From Diacronema lutheri (taxonomy: Eukaryota; Haptophyta; Pavlovophyceae; Pavlovales; Pavlovaceae): a DNA stretch of 64,000 nucleotides. A model generated the notes under the pieces. The model was not told the origin of the DNA, did no database searches, and saw only the letters and a list, made by a program, of their open reading frames with translations. A program made the translations under genes and the position numbers. How positions within the stretch are numbered: the stretch's first letter is position 1; each line of letters begins with the position of its first letter. The stretch covers positions 1,116,001 to 1,180,000 of the forward strand of contig JAGTXO010000001.1 in NCBI GenBank assembly GCA_019448385.1, written 5' to 3'. Of this stretch, positions 23,296 through 37,600 are shown piece by piece.

Positions 23296-26200
23296 ATGGA
23301 GGACTCCGTGAAGGACGCTTTGCCCGGCGGGCGGGGCGGCTCGGACAGTTTCTCGCTGGCCCTCAGCACCATTCTGTCGCCGGGAGATACCCACCCCCAC
23401 GTGGTCCCATCCACTTGCCTCATCGCCCTGCTGCGTTACGCGGATTTCGGCACGAGCAGGGTTAGGGTGGGCGACACGGGGTGCTCGCAGCATGCGCTCA
23501 AGGTGGCGCTGCGCAACCTGCGCAAAGCATGCGCGGATGCGGACCGGTTTGGGCAGGTGCTCGTGGTCGTGCTACCGCTCTGCCTCCGCGCGTCCAGCGG
23601 CCTCGTGCACTGGACGGCGGCGTACCTGCTCCTCGCGCCGCCCGCGCAGCGCGGCGCGCCGCCCGGCGCCGCGCTCGCCCTGCTCGCCGATTCGCGCACC
23701 TTGGGCAACGGCGAATCGGCGTACGCCACGGCGGCCGGCGTGCTCATCAAGAAGCTTGCGCAGCGCATCGGCAGAACAGCGCCGCCCATCGATGCCTTCA
23801 AGGCGCCCCCGCAGAGTGGGGCCGCGTGTTGCTTCGCCGCGGCAACAGTCGCGGCCGAGGTCGTGGCGAGCGCATCGACGCTCTACGGCCGCCGCGCGAG
23901 TGTCCTTGTCGACATCAAGAAGGCTTTGGACGCGCGCCTCGCGCGCCTCACGACGGCCGCGTACGAGGAGACCCGCGCGCGCACGCTCCGCGCCGCCATC
24001 GGCGCTCTGCTCGGCGACCGCGCCAGGCGCTTCGGCCCGTTCACCCGCGAGGCCGCGCGGCTCGCCGAGGCCGCGCGGCTCGCCGAGGCGTGCGATGCCA
24101 GTGTCGGCGGATCCGCGCCCGACGGGCTGCTGCAGGCCGTCGAGGCGGCGCTGCGCGCGCCCGACGACCGCATCGCACGCACGGCCGCGCTCGACGCGCT
24201 CACGGGCGCTGCAGGCCGCGCGCTGTCGACGGCGGCCAGGCCGCGCGGCGCGGCGGCGCCAAGGCCGCCGTCGCGAGCGCCACCGCCGCGTGCGCCGCAG
24301 CGGCGCGCCGCCTCGGCGTGGGGGCCCCGACCATTCAGCAGCCTCGGCGGGGGCGAGGGCGACGGGGACGATGGCGACGCCACCACCGCTGACGACGGGG
24401 AGGGCGCGGAGGACGGGGACGACGACCCCGCGGGCGCGGCGGCTGCGGCGGTGGCGACGGGCACGGCGGCGACGAGCGCGGTGGCGGCGGGCGCGGCGCC
24501 AACCTCGCCGGCGGCGGCGGACGGCGGTGGCTCGGCGCCGCTCGAACGCCGCTGCGTCTACACTGCGCCTGATGAGGGCGACGCGGACGCGCGCGTGTAC
24601 GACGCCAAGGACCCCGAGCAGCTAAAAGCGGGCAGGGCGCGGCTACGGGCGAACAGCGGGCGCGCGCCCGCCGTGGTCGACACGCTTTTCGCGCACGCGA
24701 CGGGCACGATCGTCACGCGGCAGCGCACGGAGGGCGTGACCGGCGCGGGCATGCACCACCTCGCCGCCCCGACGCAGGGCGCGGGGTACGGTACCGTCGT
24801 GCGGGCCGAGCTGGGCGAGCCCGGCTTCGCGGGGACGACATGGCACATGACGTCGGGCGTGGAGAACCAGCCGCGCGCGGTACGAGCGGCCGCGCGCGCG
24901 TACGCGCACGACGGCTGGGGCGGCGTGTACAATGCGCACGAGGACTTTGCCGCCTTCGAGGGCTTGCCGCGGCTCGCCGCGCCCGAATCGCTCGCGGCCA
25001 TCGCCGGCGGGTCGGCGGACGCGGTGTTCTGCTGGCGGTCCGGCCGGTCCGTCATCGGCGAGGTGACGACGGTTCACTTCAATGGCGACCGCGCCGCCGC
25101 CATCGACCACGCGCGGGCGCTGCGCGTCAGGCCCGATTGGCGCTCGCAGCCCAGGATCTACGAGGCGGCGTGCGGCGCGGAGGGCACGGTGCTGCTCGTG
25201 TGGGTCGTGCCCGACCGTCACAAGAACCCGCGGCTGGACTGGGCGCCGATTCTCGTCGTGATCCACCTGCCCGCCGACCCCGACTGGCTCGCGCGCGCCA
25301 CGCCGGCGATCGCGAAGGCGCGGCGCGAGGTCGAGGACGGACGCGCGCGCGCGGAGGCGCGCGGCGTGCCGCAGCACCTCGCCTACACGCTGAGCCCACG
25401 CTTCCGAGGCACCGCGCCGCGCGGAGCCGCGCGCGTGCCGCCGCGCCTCGGCGCGAGCGACGCGCGCGAGGCGCGCGCGCTCGCGGCGCTCGAGCCGGCG
25501 CTCATGTTCGCGCCGGCCTGGCGGCGCGCGGTGCGCGCGGCGAGCCGCGCCCCCGGCAGTGGCGCCGCGGCCGTCGAGCGCGCGCTCGCGCGCCTGCACA
25601 ACGCGCTCGAGCCCGATGACGAGAGCGCGCCCGAGTCGACGCGCGTCGCGCCGCTCGCCGCCGCGCTCGAGCAGTCGGCGGGCTGGCCGGCGGGCACGGC
25701 GCGCATGGCGGCAAGCGTGACCAAGGGCCCCGGCGTCGGAGATGGCGCAGGTGGCGACGAAGTGACCAAAGTGGAGGAAACGGCGAAGACGAGCGGCGAC
25801 GGCTGCACCGGCACGCCTCCTCTGCGCCCGGCCGCGCGCGCGGCCGGCGCGGCGGACGACGGAGGGGCGGCGGTCGTGGCGGGCGTCGAGGGCGAGCGCG
25901 ACGCACTCGCCAAGACGGGTGCCGGCGGCTGCGACGACGACGCTCGCGAGCCGCTGTCGGCCGGCAAGCCCGGCGCACTCGCCGCCGCGGCGACCGTCGG
26001 GGGTCTCGGCGAGCTCGTCGGCAGCCTATGCGCGTGGCTGGCGCGCGGCGCGGCTGGCGGCGCCATCGCGGCCATCTCCCCCGGGACGGCCGCGCGCGGA
26101 GCAAACGGCACGCCGCAGCGCGCCGAGCCGCCGGCCGCCGGCGATCCCGTCGCTCCGCACGCGCGCGTCGCCGCTGCGGCGCCCTTGGCGGGCAGCGCGG

Positions 26201-29200
26201 CGGCGCCGTCGTCGGCCGCGCGCGACGCGCAGCGCGGCGTCGCGGGATTCGACGCGGCCGCGCACGCGCACGCGCGCGACGGCAGGCGGGCGGCACGGCG
26301 GATGCGCGAGCAGGAGGGGGCGGTGCACAGGGCCTTCCGCATGTCCCTCTGGCGCGACGCGACGTTTGTCGAGTTCGTTGAGAAGCTGCGCCCCGACGGC
26401 GGCGCGCAGCTGCTCGCGCGCGAGCCCACGCGGCGCGCGGCGGCGGTGCTGTGCGAGCTCGCGCGCGGCCGCGACGGCGCGAGCGGCGCGGCCGGGCTGC
26501 TGCACGAGATGAGAGCCGCCGATGCGCGCGCGCGCGAGGCCGCCAAAGCGGCGGAGGCAGCGCAGCTTGCGCACGGGACGCTGCGCATCGTGGCAACCGT
26601 GGCGCTGGGCGGTGCGGTCTTCGCCGGCATGTCAGCGCTGGTCGTTGCTTGCGCGGCGCGCACGGCGACCGGTGCGCTTTTTGGGGCCCGCCGCCCGCGG
26701 GCGGCCGCGCGCGGAGCCGACGACGCGCTCGGCACGCTGCAGCGCGCCAAGCCGCCGCCCGCCGACAAGGGCAAGCGCAGGCGCGCCAGAGCCAACGACG
26801 ACCCCGTCGACGCGGCGCGCAAGGCCGTGGGCAAGGCGGAGGGCAACTGCCGCAAGGCAGCCCGCCGGCTGCACCTCGCTGCACTGGGCGAGGAGGAGGC
26901 GCAGCAGCGCGTGCTCGACGCCGAGGCGGCGGAGCAGCTGGCGCGCTCGCGCGAGCCGGCCGGCGGCTGGGTAGGCAGCGCGCGCGCGCGCGCGCGCGCG
27001 CGCCCCGCCGCGCGCGCGCCCGTCGATTGGCGTGCGCGCAGCGCAGAACGGCGCGCCAGCTCCGTCACCTGCGCGCCGCCGCGCCCGTGCCCCTCGCGCG
27101 CAGGGGCGCCCTGCGGACCTGCGGCTGCAACAGGCGCACTTTGGCATGCGCGAAGATGCCGACGCGGATGTGCGCCGCGCGCACGAGGCGCTGCGCCGGG
27201 CGAGACAGGGTGTGGCGTGCGCCAAGGCCAGCGTGCGGCAGATGGAGGCGGCGTTGCTCAACGCGACGCGCTGCGCCACCGCGGTGCTCGCGCCGCGTGG
27301 CGTGCCGGAGGGTGACGAGCAGGCCGCGGCGAGAGAGCAGGCGGCGCTGGACCGGGAGGCGCCGCCGGCCGCGCAACGCGCGGCGCCGACGGCGCGCTCG
27401 CCCTCGGAGCCGCCGTCCGAGTGGGGCCCGCCAGCGGTCGGCCGGCGCCCGACGCCGCGTGCACTGTCGCACGCCGCGGGTCGCGGGGACGACAACCCGT
27501 TTGCGCCGCTCGCAACCGTCAGCGGCGATTGGTCGCCCACGCCGAGCTCGCGCTCGCCGTCCTCGCCGCCGCGGCAGCCGCCGTCCGACCGCCGCAGCGC
27601 GCAGCGTCGCAGCGCGCGCGCGCGGCCGCCGAGGCCGACCGTTTCGCCCGAGGACGCGCTCGCAGCCGAGCGCCAGGCGCGCGCGCTGTCGGAGCAGGCG
27701 GAGCAGAGGCGCGCCAAAAAGGCCGCCGCCAAGGCCGCGCGCCGCGCCGCGCGCGCCGCCGACAAGCGGACGGCGCGCGTCGTCCACGCGTGCGTAAGCG
27801 CCGCCTTGCGGCGCGTCTGCACGAGCGTCGCCACGGGCACGCCGCTCGCCGTGCTCCGCGAGCGCGCCGAGGGGCCGCGCGCGCCGAAGCCCGCGCCCGC
27901 GCCGCCACGCCGCGCAGCGGACGGCGGCCGCGCGCTCCGCCACGCGCGCCGTGCGGCCGCCGCGGCGGCGGAGCGCGAGGCGGCGGTGGCGGCCGACGCC
28001 GACGAGCGGTTCGAGCGGCAGCCCTCCGCCGCCCGGTTCGACGGCGGCGATGGCGGCGGAGGCGGCCACGTCGAGGCGAGCGCGCGACCGCGCGCCGGCG
28101 AGGCCGGCGAGGCTGGCGCGCACGGCGCGCCTGGCGCAGCGGGGACCCCGGCGGCGTCGCTCGCGTCGCGCAGCCCGTGTGATGCGCGCCACACGGCACG
28201 CCTCCCGCACGCACGCGCCGCAGCCACCTGCGCACGCAACGGCGGCTGGGGTGGCAACGTCGGCGGCGACGTGTGCGGCGGTTGTTTCGGCGGCGGCGGC
28301 GTCCGTCGCGACGCCTGCGGCGGCGGCGACGCCACCTGCGGCTGCGGCGATGGCGGCGTCGGTGCTGGCGCTGGCGAGGCCCCTGCACACGGTGCGCCGG
28401 CGCGCGCGACGGCGTCGCGCTTGCTGCGCTTGCTCGGCGCGCCACGCGCCGTGCTCGGTGCGATGGCGCACGCCGCGGCCGTGTTGGCGCGCGGCGTGGC
28501 CGCAGCCGTCGCTGGCGTGCGCGCCGCCGCGCGCGCCGTGCGGCGCGCGCGCCGCCGAGCGCCTCGCGCGCGCCGCACGGCTGCGCGGCGGGCTCGCGGC
28601 CCGCCGATGCGCGACGTCGACGGCGCCCTGCGGCCCTCGCCGTCCTGGTTGCGCACACGCCTCGTCTGCGGCCGGCGCCTCGCGCCTCTGCGCCGCGCGG
28701 GCGCGCGCCCGCCGCCCGCACACGCCGCGCCGAGTTCCCGCGCGCGCGCTGCGCAACCCGACAGCGACGCGCCGGCGTGCGCGCCGCGGCGCTCGGCGCC
28801 TGTCGGTGCGCCGCCGCGCGCGCGTGGCCTGCGCGCGGCGCGCGCACGGCGCTTCCTCGACGTCGCCGGCCGCGCGGCGCGGAGCGCGCGCCTCGGCGCG
28901 CGCATCACGCGCCAGCGCACGCCGGGTTCGCCATCGGAGCCCTGCACGGCCGAGAGCGGCGACGGCGCGGGCGCCGGCGGCGTCGGCGCGGCGGCGCCTG
29001 GCGCGGCGACGATGCGCGCCACCGGCGCGCGCGCAGCGCGCGCTGCGGCGGCGGCGGTCGGTGGCGCCTCGCGTCTCGCGCGCCGCGCGATGGCAAGCGC
29101 CGCCGCCGCTGCCACCTCCATCGCCGGCGCTGCCGCCTCCACCGTCGCCGCCGCCGCCGTTGCCATCGGCGCGGCCGTCACGTCACCGGCGTTCGCCGCG

Positions 29201-31551
29201 GCGCGCGGCATGGCGGCCGCATGCGTCGCAGCCTGCGCCCGCCCCACCGCCGCGCAGGCGGCCGCGTCGCGCGCGCTCGGCGCGCTCTTCGTGCTCGTCG
29301 ACGCGGCCGACGCGGCGGGCGACAGCGACGCCGCGCTCGGCGCGCTCGCGGCCGCGGTCGACGCGACGGAGCTGCGCCCGCCGCCGGCCTTTTGGCGCGC
29401 GGGCCGCGCCGCGGCGTACGCACCGCGTCCGCCGCCCCTCGACTCGGCGCGGCCGCGCTACAACCGGCGCGCGCGCGCACCTAGCCCTCCCGTCGCGGCC
29501 GCGCGGCGCAATCTCGCGCGCGCGGTGCGCGAGCTCACGCGCGCCGCGCGCGCTGAGCGCGAGCGCGCGCCGGCGCCGCGCGGCGCGCGCGGCGGCGTGC
29601 TCCACGCGCTGCGCGCGTCGCTCCCCGTGCACGCGCGTGCCGCGCTCGGCACGGACGCGGAGCTGCGCGCGGACATCGCCGCGTTCGCGCGCGCGCGCCG
29701 CGAGCTGCACAGCCTCACCGACGCCGAGGTGGCGGCGCTCGCGCGCCCGGACGGGCCGCCGCTGCCCGTGCGGCTCGCGTGCACGGCGGTCGCGCGCGCG
29801 CGCGGCGTGACCGTGCTGCTCGACATCGTGCCGCGCGGCGGCGGCGCGCCCGAGCGGCTCGTGTGCCGCGCCCGTCGCCGCGGCGCCGCCACGCGCACGC
29901 CACGGCCGACAGCCGCCGTTATCGCGCGCGCGCCTTGCATAGCGGCGCGCGTTGGCCACACTGAGCCGGCGCGCGCGTGCGCGGGCGGATCGATCGGGGT
30001 CGCGCGCCTCCGTTCAGCGCGCCGCCGCTCTTGGCGTGGGGCGCGGCTCGACGTGCACACCCGCGAGCGGCTGGCCACACCGGTGCCAGGCCACGTCGTG
30101 GCCTGCGCCGCCGCCTCGGCCATCGGCGCGTGCGTCGCTCGCGCGCGGCTTGGGCTTGCACGGCTGGCGCGCGCGTGGCCCTGCGCCTCCGCTCCACTGG
30201 CCGCTGCTGCTGTCGCCTTCGCGCCTGCCGCCGACGGTGTTTTCTGCGCCCCGCTGGGCGCTCCTGCATCCGCCTTCGCGCCTGCCGCCGACGGTGTTTT
30301 CCCCGCCGCACTAGCCGCTGCTGCATCCGCCTTCGCGCCTGCCGCCGATTTTCCCGCCCCACTAGTTGCTCCTGCATTCGCCTCCGCGCCTGCCACCGAC
30401 GGCGTTTTCCCCGCCCCACTAGCCGCTGCCGCTGCCGCGTCCGCGCCCGCCGCCGCGGGCGCGTCTTCCGCCCCACCAGCCATCGCCGCCGCGCCCGCCG
30501 CCAACGCGCGCACCGCCAACGTGCCCGTTGCCAACGAGGCTACCGCCACCGAACCAGCCGCCCTTGAGCTTCCCCTCCAACCCGCCAACTCGGCGCTGCT
30601 TGCGTGGGCGGGCGACGCGGCTGCGCGCCGGCTGGCCGCCGCCGCCGCGAGCGCCGGCCTCCCGCAGGCAGAGGTGGAGCGCATCGCCAGCGGCGACATG
30701 CTCGCCTCAACCGTCGACGCGTGCTGCGAGGTCGTGCTGCGCGTGCACGGGCAGGCCGGCGGCGGGCATGTCTGCCACGTGCCGCTCGCCGCGCAACCCG
30801 CGGTGTTTCAGGACGACGCCGAGCGCGCCGCGCTGCTGCACCGCCTGCGCAGCGAGGCGACAACGCAGGCTGTCATCGGCGTGTGGAGCCCGTCGGACGA
30901 GCGCGGCGGCGCGGGCGGTGACGACGGCGCGCAGCTCGCCTCCGGCCATTTCACCGCGTTGCGCCTTGTGCGCGTCGCGCGCGCGGGCGAGCATCGCTAC
31001 GACGCGGTGCTCGTCGACACGCTCGCGTCGCCCTGCAGGCAGGCGCTCATGCGCGCCAAGGCGATAACTGCCACGCTGCACGCGGCGGGTCTCGACATTT
31101 CGCGCGTGCGCCGCGCGCTGCTGCTCAACGAGGCGGCGCAGCGTGGCGCGACGTGCGGCCTCGCGATAGTGGGCGCGCTCAACGACGCGCTCGCCGCGGC
31201 GGGCTGCTCGTCCGCGCCGCGCACGTTCAGCGTGGCGGACATGTACGCTGTCGGCGAGCGCCTCCGCGTCGCGCTGACCGGCGCGGCCAGCGATCGTGCG
31301 CCGGGCGGCGTCTGCGCGGTCACGAGCGCGGTGCGTGGCGGGGGCAGCCCCGATCGCGCCGAAACGCCGCCGCAGACGCGCGGCGCCAAGGCCGCCGCTG
31401 GCGTCACCGCCGCCGCCACCGCCGCCGCCACGCCGCCGCCGCCCGCGCTGGGCGCCGCCGCCGCCGCCACCGCCGCCGCCGCCGCTGCTGCCGCCGCCGT
31501 GGCCGCGCCGCCACCGCCGCCACCGCCGCCGCCGGCCGGCGACGCGGGCGA

Positions 31552-31624
<73 letters not shown>

Positions 31625-34600
31625 GCCGCGCGCACGTTCTTGAAGCTCGCGCCCAGGGCGCGCGCGGCCGCCTCGGCGCGTGAGGCGTTGCGCGCCGCGT
31701 GTGCGCGCGCGGACGCGGCGGCGTCGTCACACGCGTCGGCGCCGCACGCGCCCGCCGGTGCGCGCCGCCGGCGGCGCGCGGGCGCAGGCGAGCTGGCGCT
31801 CGCGGCTGCGCGCGCGCTCGCCTCGACGGAGCACGGCGATTTGACGGACGACGCGCTCGAGGCCGCCGTCGAGCAGGAGCTGGGCGACGAGCGCGGCCAA
31901 CTGCTGCTGTGCACGCGGGGCGCAGCGGCGCAAAGGCCCGCGCTTTGCCGGCTCCTGAAGCACGCGTGCGCGTCGGCGCGCGCGGCGAAGCGCGCGCAAT
32001 TCACGGTGTTCGTCGTGCGCGCGGCCACGCGCGGCGAGCGGGGGGGCGCCGCCGCGAGGCGCGTGGACTCGGTGGTCGAGCTGTCGTGCGCGCTGCACGA
32101 GAAGGCGGGCGCGCTCGGCGGCCTCCAGCGCGTCTGTGTGCGTGGCTTCGCCCTCGAGCGCCGCCGGACACTCGACGCTGGCGCCGAGGCCGGCGCGTCC
32201 GCCATCGGCCAGGACGAGCAGGTCGAGGCAGAGGCGGGCGAGGCGTGCGTCGCCGGCGTGACGATGGCCAAGCAGCTGCGTCAGTTTGCCGAGCAAGCTG
32301 CCCGCGACGACGTGCTCTTCCACGTCGCCGTGTCCGAGGCCGACGCCCACGCCCGGCTGGCGCGCGTTGCGGGTGACGATGTCGGCGCGTACAGCGTCGT
32401 GCTCGCAGTCGCCGGGCTCGTCTGGCTGGCCAAGGCCGACGAGGTTGCGCCGGCGGCCGCCCAGCCCGCCGCCGTGCCGCCCGCCGCCCCGCCTGCTGCC
32501 GCCACGTCCGCCGACGCCGAGCGCGACGCCTCGCCTTCCGACCGCCTGAGCGCGCTGACGCTCGCCGTGCGAGTCGCGCTCGCGCGCGGCGTGCTGCGCC
32601 ACCTCCTCGCCGACGCGTCGCCGGGCGCGTCCGCGACCGCTGGCGGTAGTTGCGCGACGCCCGTCGAGGCGGCCACGTCCGCCGCCGCGCCGCCCGCCAC
32701 GGGCGTCGTGACGAGTGGCGTTGCGGCGGGCGCTGTGGCGGCCGCACCGGCTGCTGCGGGCGGTGCGATGGCGGGTGCATCGCCCATCACGCGGCCGGCG
32801 AAGCGCGCGCGGCGCACGCTCACCGCCGCTCCAGCCGCCTCGGCCGTTGCGGCCGCTGGAGGCGCACGCGCGGGCGCACGCGGCGCGGCCGGCGCGCCTC
32901 GCGCGCGCGCCGCGCGCGCGCCGGCCGAGTACGTCTGGCTTGCCATCGCGCGCCGGATGCTGGCGGCGCGACACGCGGCGGCCGCGGGCGGCGACTTTGT
33001 CGCGTCGTGCGTCGCCGCGATGCAGGCCGAGTACGGCGACGGCTGTGCCGTCGTCGTCGGCGACGCGCCTGATGACGCCTTGGTCGAGGCTGCGGCGGCG
33101 GCGCTGCTCGAGGGCAAGCACGCGGCGGTGAGCCTCGGCTGCGTCGACCGGCCGGCGGTGCTCGTCGTGCAGCGCGCCGTGGACGCGCCCACGTCGCGCG
33201 TGCACGGGTGGTGCGCGCACGCGGCGGGCGCCGCCGAGTTTGACGAGGGCGCCGCGCACGGCGTGTTCAACGCGATCGTCGAGCGCGCGTGGGCGCTGCG
33301 TCCGGACCCGGCCGACGGCAGCCCGCCGCCCACGCGCACGTGGGAGGTCGAGCAAATCGCTGACGACGCGCCCGACCAGGCGGGCGTGGCCGCGCTGCGC
33401 GTGCTCTACGCGCTCGTCGCGGCGCACGGCCGCTACCGCTCGGCCGCCGCGCTCTTTGGCGCGCTCGCGCAGCTGCACGCGCCCGACGCCGCCGGCGCGC
33501 GCGCGGAGGTCGTCGCGGCGGCGTGCGCGGTGCCGCCCGGCGCGCGGCCGGGCGCCGCGCCGGCGGCCGCGCGGGACGACGCGAGGGAGCGCGCATGGGA
33601 CGGCGCTCAGATCGCCGCGCTCGCCGTCGGCGCGGACGCTGCGCGCAGGCGTGTCGCGCCCGTGCGCGCGCTCGTCGACGCGCTCGGCACGCCACCGACC
33701 TCGGCGATCACGGGCGGGCCGGCGGTCCGGCTCGCGGGCGCGGGCGACGGCGGCCACGGTGCACGGTGGGTGGGCGGGCAGGCGGCGACGCCCGCCGAGC
33801 AGCTGCCGAGGGAGCTGCTGCGCGCCTACCACGAGGCGGTGCTGTGCGTCACGCCCGGCAGCCTCCAGCTCGGCCCGGCGGCGCTCGACGCGGTCACGCG
33901 GCCGCGCGAAAACGACACGCTGGAAGGCCTCCTCGCGCGCGTCAGCTGGCAGTGCGGCGCGAGGGCGAGCACGTGCGCCATGCTCGCCACGTTTTCCGAG
34001 CAGGCGGGCACCGGCTCGCGCGTCGCGCTCAAGGCCCTCCGCACGAGCTCCGACCTGGCCGGGCTGACGGCGGCTGCGGTCGGGCAGCAGGCGCCGCAGA
34101 CGCCGCCGCCGCCGCTGCTCGTGATGCTCGGCCGCTGCCCCAGCCCGCTCGTCGGCGGCGGCCTCTTCCCGCCCGACCGCGCGACGGGCGAGCCGGCGGT
34201 GCACGCGGCGACGTCCGAGCTCGCCGTCGAGCTGCTGCGCGACGCGCGCGCGCTGGCCGGCACGGACGGGCGGCTCGTCGTGCTGTGCCTCGAGGCGTCC
34301 AACCCGCTCTGGTTCTGCCCCAAGGTGCGCGAGCTCGAGCTGCCGCGGACGCGGTCGGACGGCGTGCGCGCGTCCGGCTGCACCTGCCCTGCGACGTGCA
34401 GCGATGCGCGCGGCGCGGCGGGTGGCGCTGCCCGCGGCGCATCGACGCGGCCGGCGGCGCGCGCGATCAACAAGGCGGTGCTCGACCACTTCGTCGCGCT
34501 TTTCGGCCGCGAGGGCTTCGCGACCTTTGAGTTTGCGGGCGGCGGCGAGGCGAGCTGGCTGTGCGACAGCGCGGCCGGCACGACGACCGTCGCGGCGTGC

Positions 34601-37600
34601 GCGTCGCTGCCGCCGCGCATGGGCGATGGGCAGCTGGCCATCCGGCGGCACACGCTCGGCACGGGCGCCGACGCGCCGGCGCACGCCGTCGTCTCGCTCC
34701 GCGTCGCGCACGTGAGCCACGCCATCCGCCGCGCGGCGGACGACGGCGGCGCGCGCGCCGAGCGGATGGCGCGCGCCGCGCGCGCGTTCTGCGATGTGGC
34801 GGCCGCGCTGCGCGTCGACGCGATCCTGGCGGAGGTGCCCGAGGACCGCCCGACGGGCACGCCCTTCCTTGGCGGGCTGCTCAAATGTTGGGACAAACGC
34901 AACGGGAGCTGGACGGCGCCAGCCACGCTCGCGCTCGGAGACGTGCGCGAGGTGGCCAAGCGGACGGCCGACGCAGCGGCCGGCCGAGCGGACGAGGTCC
35001 CTGCGGCTGGCCGTCCGCAGGTCGCGGCGCGCGCGTGCGCTGGCGCGATTGGCGGCGGCGCGGGCGCGGCGGGCGCCTCGGACGCTGCGCCGCGTGCACT
35101 GGCGGGCGCGTCGGGTGCGCGCACGGACGGCGGCCCTGCCGACGCACCGCGCCAGCTGGAGAGCCGCTACGGCGAGGCGAGCAAGCTCGACCTACCCCAA
35201 GATTCCACTACGGGCCGCGTCCTCGACGCTCGCGAGGCCCAGGACCGCGCGCGCGTGCCTGCTGCGCCCGACGGCACAGCGCTGCGCCGCGTGCTCGACG
35301 CCGTCGGCGCGGGCGCGCCCGCGCAGCGCAGCCCGCGCTGGCACGACGAGCGATGGGAGGAGGTCACGGGCAGCAAGGTTGGCGACGTCGTGAACGACAA
35401 CGCCGGCGTCGCGCACGAGACGCTCACCGACGAGTACGTGCACCGGCGGCGGCGCGAGGTGCGGACCAAGGCGACGACCGCGGGCATCCTCGGCGAGGCC
35501 GTCGCGCTGCGCAAGCTGGCGGCCGCGTACGGCATCACCGTCGTGTGCAACCTGCCGATGGTGCGTGCGGACCCGCACGACAAGAGCGCGCCGTTCGCCT
35601 TCTCGCCGGACGGGCTCGCCATCCTCCCCGAAAACAACGAGCAGGTCCTCGTCGAGGTGAAGACGCTCACCAAGGCGGGCGCCACGGCGCACGAGGACGG
35701 GCCGCCGCAGCCGCACCGCGATCAGCTGCAGCTCGGCATGCACGTCCTCGGCGTGAGCAAAGCGCTCTACGTGCAGTACCTCAGGCACGAGGACCGGATC
35801 GTCGTGCACGTCGTGACGCGCGGCGCCGGCTGGCTTGCATTCGCGCAGCCGAGGGTGCAGGCCTTCTGGGCGCGCGTCGTCGAGCGGCGCGCGCGGCTCG
35901 AGCGCGCGCGCGCCGACCACCCGGCTGCGAGCCGGCGGCACCGGCGGCAGCAGACGCCGGCCGGGCCGCCGCTCGTGCTCGCGCTGGACGGGCGCATCCC
36001 CGCCGCGCGCGCCGCCGCGCTGCACGCCGTCGCGCACGGCACCGCGAGCGCGGCGGCGGTGACGGCGGCGGCGGCGACGGGCGACGCGACGGCGTTGCAA
36101 GACGCGATCGCGGCGCTGCGCGCGCCCGTCGGCAATGCGGCGATCGACAGCGCAGCGCGTGCGGAGCGCGCGGCCGTCGAGCGGGCGATCGCGTACCTCG
36201 GGCAGCCGACAGGCGACGCCGCCGCCCGCGGCACGGCCGAGGCGGCCGAGGAGGAGAGGACGGTCGACGCCGACATCTGCGCGTTGCTGCACCAGCTCGG
36301 CGCGAGCGTGGCGCACGTGCACGTCGAGGACGCGGATTGCGTCACGCGTGAGCACTGGGGCGGGGCGGTGCTCGCTGCAGCGGGCGACCCGTCGAGCGCC
36401 CCCGCCATTTCGAGCGTCATCGTCGCGCACATCGTGCGCCTCGCCGGCTTTGGCGTCGAGCTCCCGCAGTCGATTCGCGTCGCCCCCAGCACGGCCGACT
36501 GGCACGAGGGCTGGCTCGACGTGCAGTGCGTGCTGCTGCGCACGCGCCGGCGCGGGCGGCGCGACGACGACTTTGTGGCCGTCGTCAGGCGCGGTGGGCG
36601 CTGGTTTGCGTGCGAGCCCGGCCGCGCGCGGCGGCTGCAGTGGCGGTCGGTCCTGCGCCGCGCGCGCGGCGGCGTCGACGGGACCGGCGAGGAGGCGTTC
36701 GCGGTCGTCTACGTGCGGCGCGGCGACGCGGCCGGCGACGCGGCTGGCGACGCGCAGGCCGAACGGGCGCGCGGCGGGCGCGCGCGCAGGCGCACGCGCG
36801 GCGGCACGCGCAAGCGCAAGCGCGGCGCCTCCGCCGGGCTCGAGGCGGCCGCGCCCGCCGGCGCGCCGGCGGGCGCTGCTCACCGCCCGCCCGCCAGGCG
36901 TGCCACGGTCGCCGCGCGCACCACGCGCTCTGTGACCGACGCGCGGCACTCGGCGCCTGCCGCCACGGTTGCACCTGTCTTCGACTGGCGCGCCGGCCGC
37001 CCGCCCCCTGCCGCCGCCGCCGCCGCCAAGCGCGGCCAGGCGCTCGAGCCGGGGCAGTTCGCGCGGCCGCGTGGGCGCGCGCCATGGGGCAAGGTCTGGG
37101 ACAGAGTCTCGGGTGCGTGGGCGGACAAGCCGACTGGTGCTGCCGTCGCCGCCGCGCCGCCGCCGCTGCCGCCCGCCGCCGCGCCGCCGCCCGCCGCCGC
37201 GCCGCCGCCCACCGCCGCGCCGCCGCCCGCCGCCGCGCCGCCGCCCGCCGTCGCGCCGCCGCCCGCCGCCGCGCCGCCGCCGCCGCCGCCACCGGCGGCG
37301 CTCGGCCACCGGCAGCACGTCGGCGCGGGCGGCAGCGCGGCGGGCCGGCGGCTCGCGGCCATCGCACGGCGGCAGCGCGGCGTGCGCGCGCCGCCGCCCG
37401 CCGCGCGCTTCCTCGCCACGCTGCCGCCACCGCCACGCGACGGCCTCGCGCGCACGAGCAAGCAGGCGCGCGCGAGGCGCAACGCGGACGGACGGCCGGC
37501 GCACGCGCGCGCGGCCAACGCGCGCGCCTTCTACCGCGGCGTGGAGCTCGGCGTGCACGCGACGCGCGCCATCGTCGACGCGCGCCACGCCGACCTGCCG

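Noticed and set aside
21258-23423. 721-codon minus-strand open frame
   Set aside because: No domain or consistent protein-like composition; several alternative frames are equally open and its first codons are antisense to the start of the giant gene.
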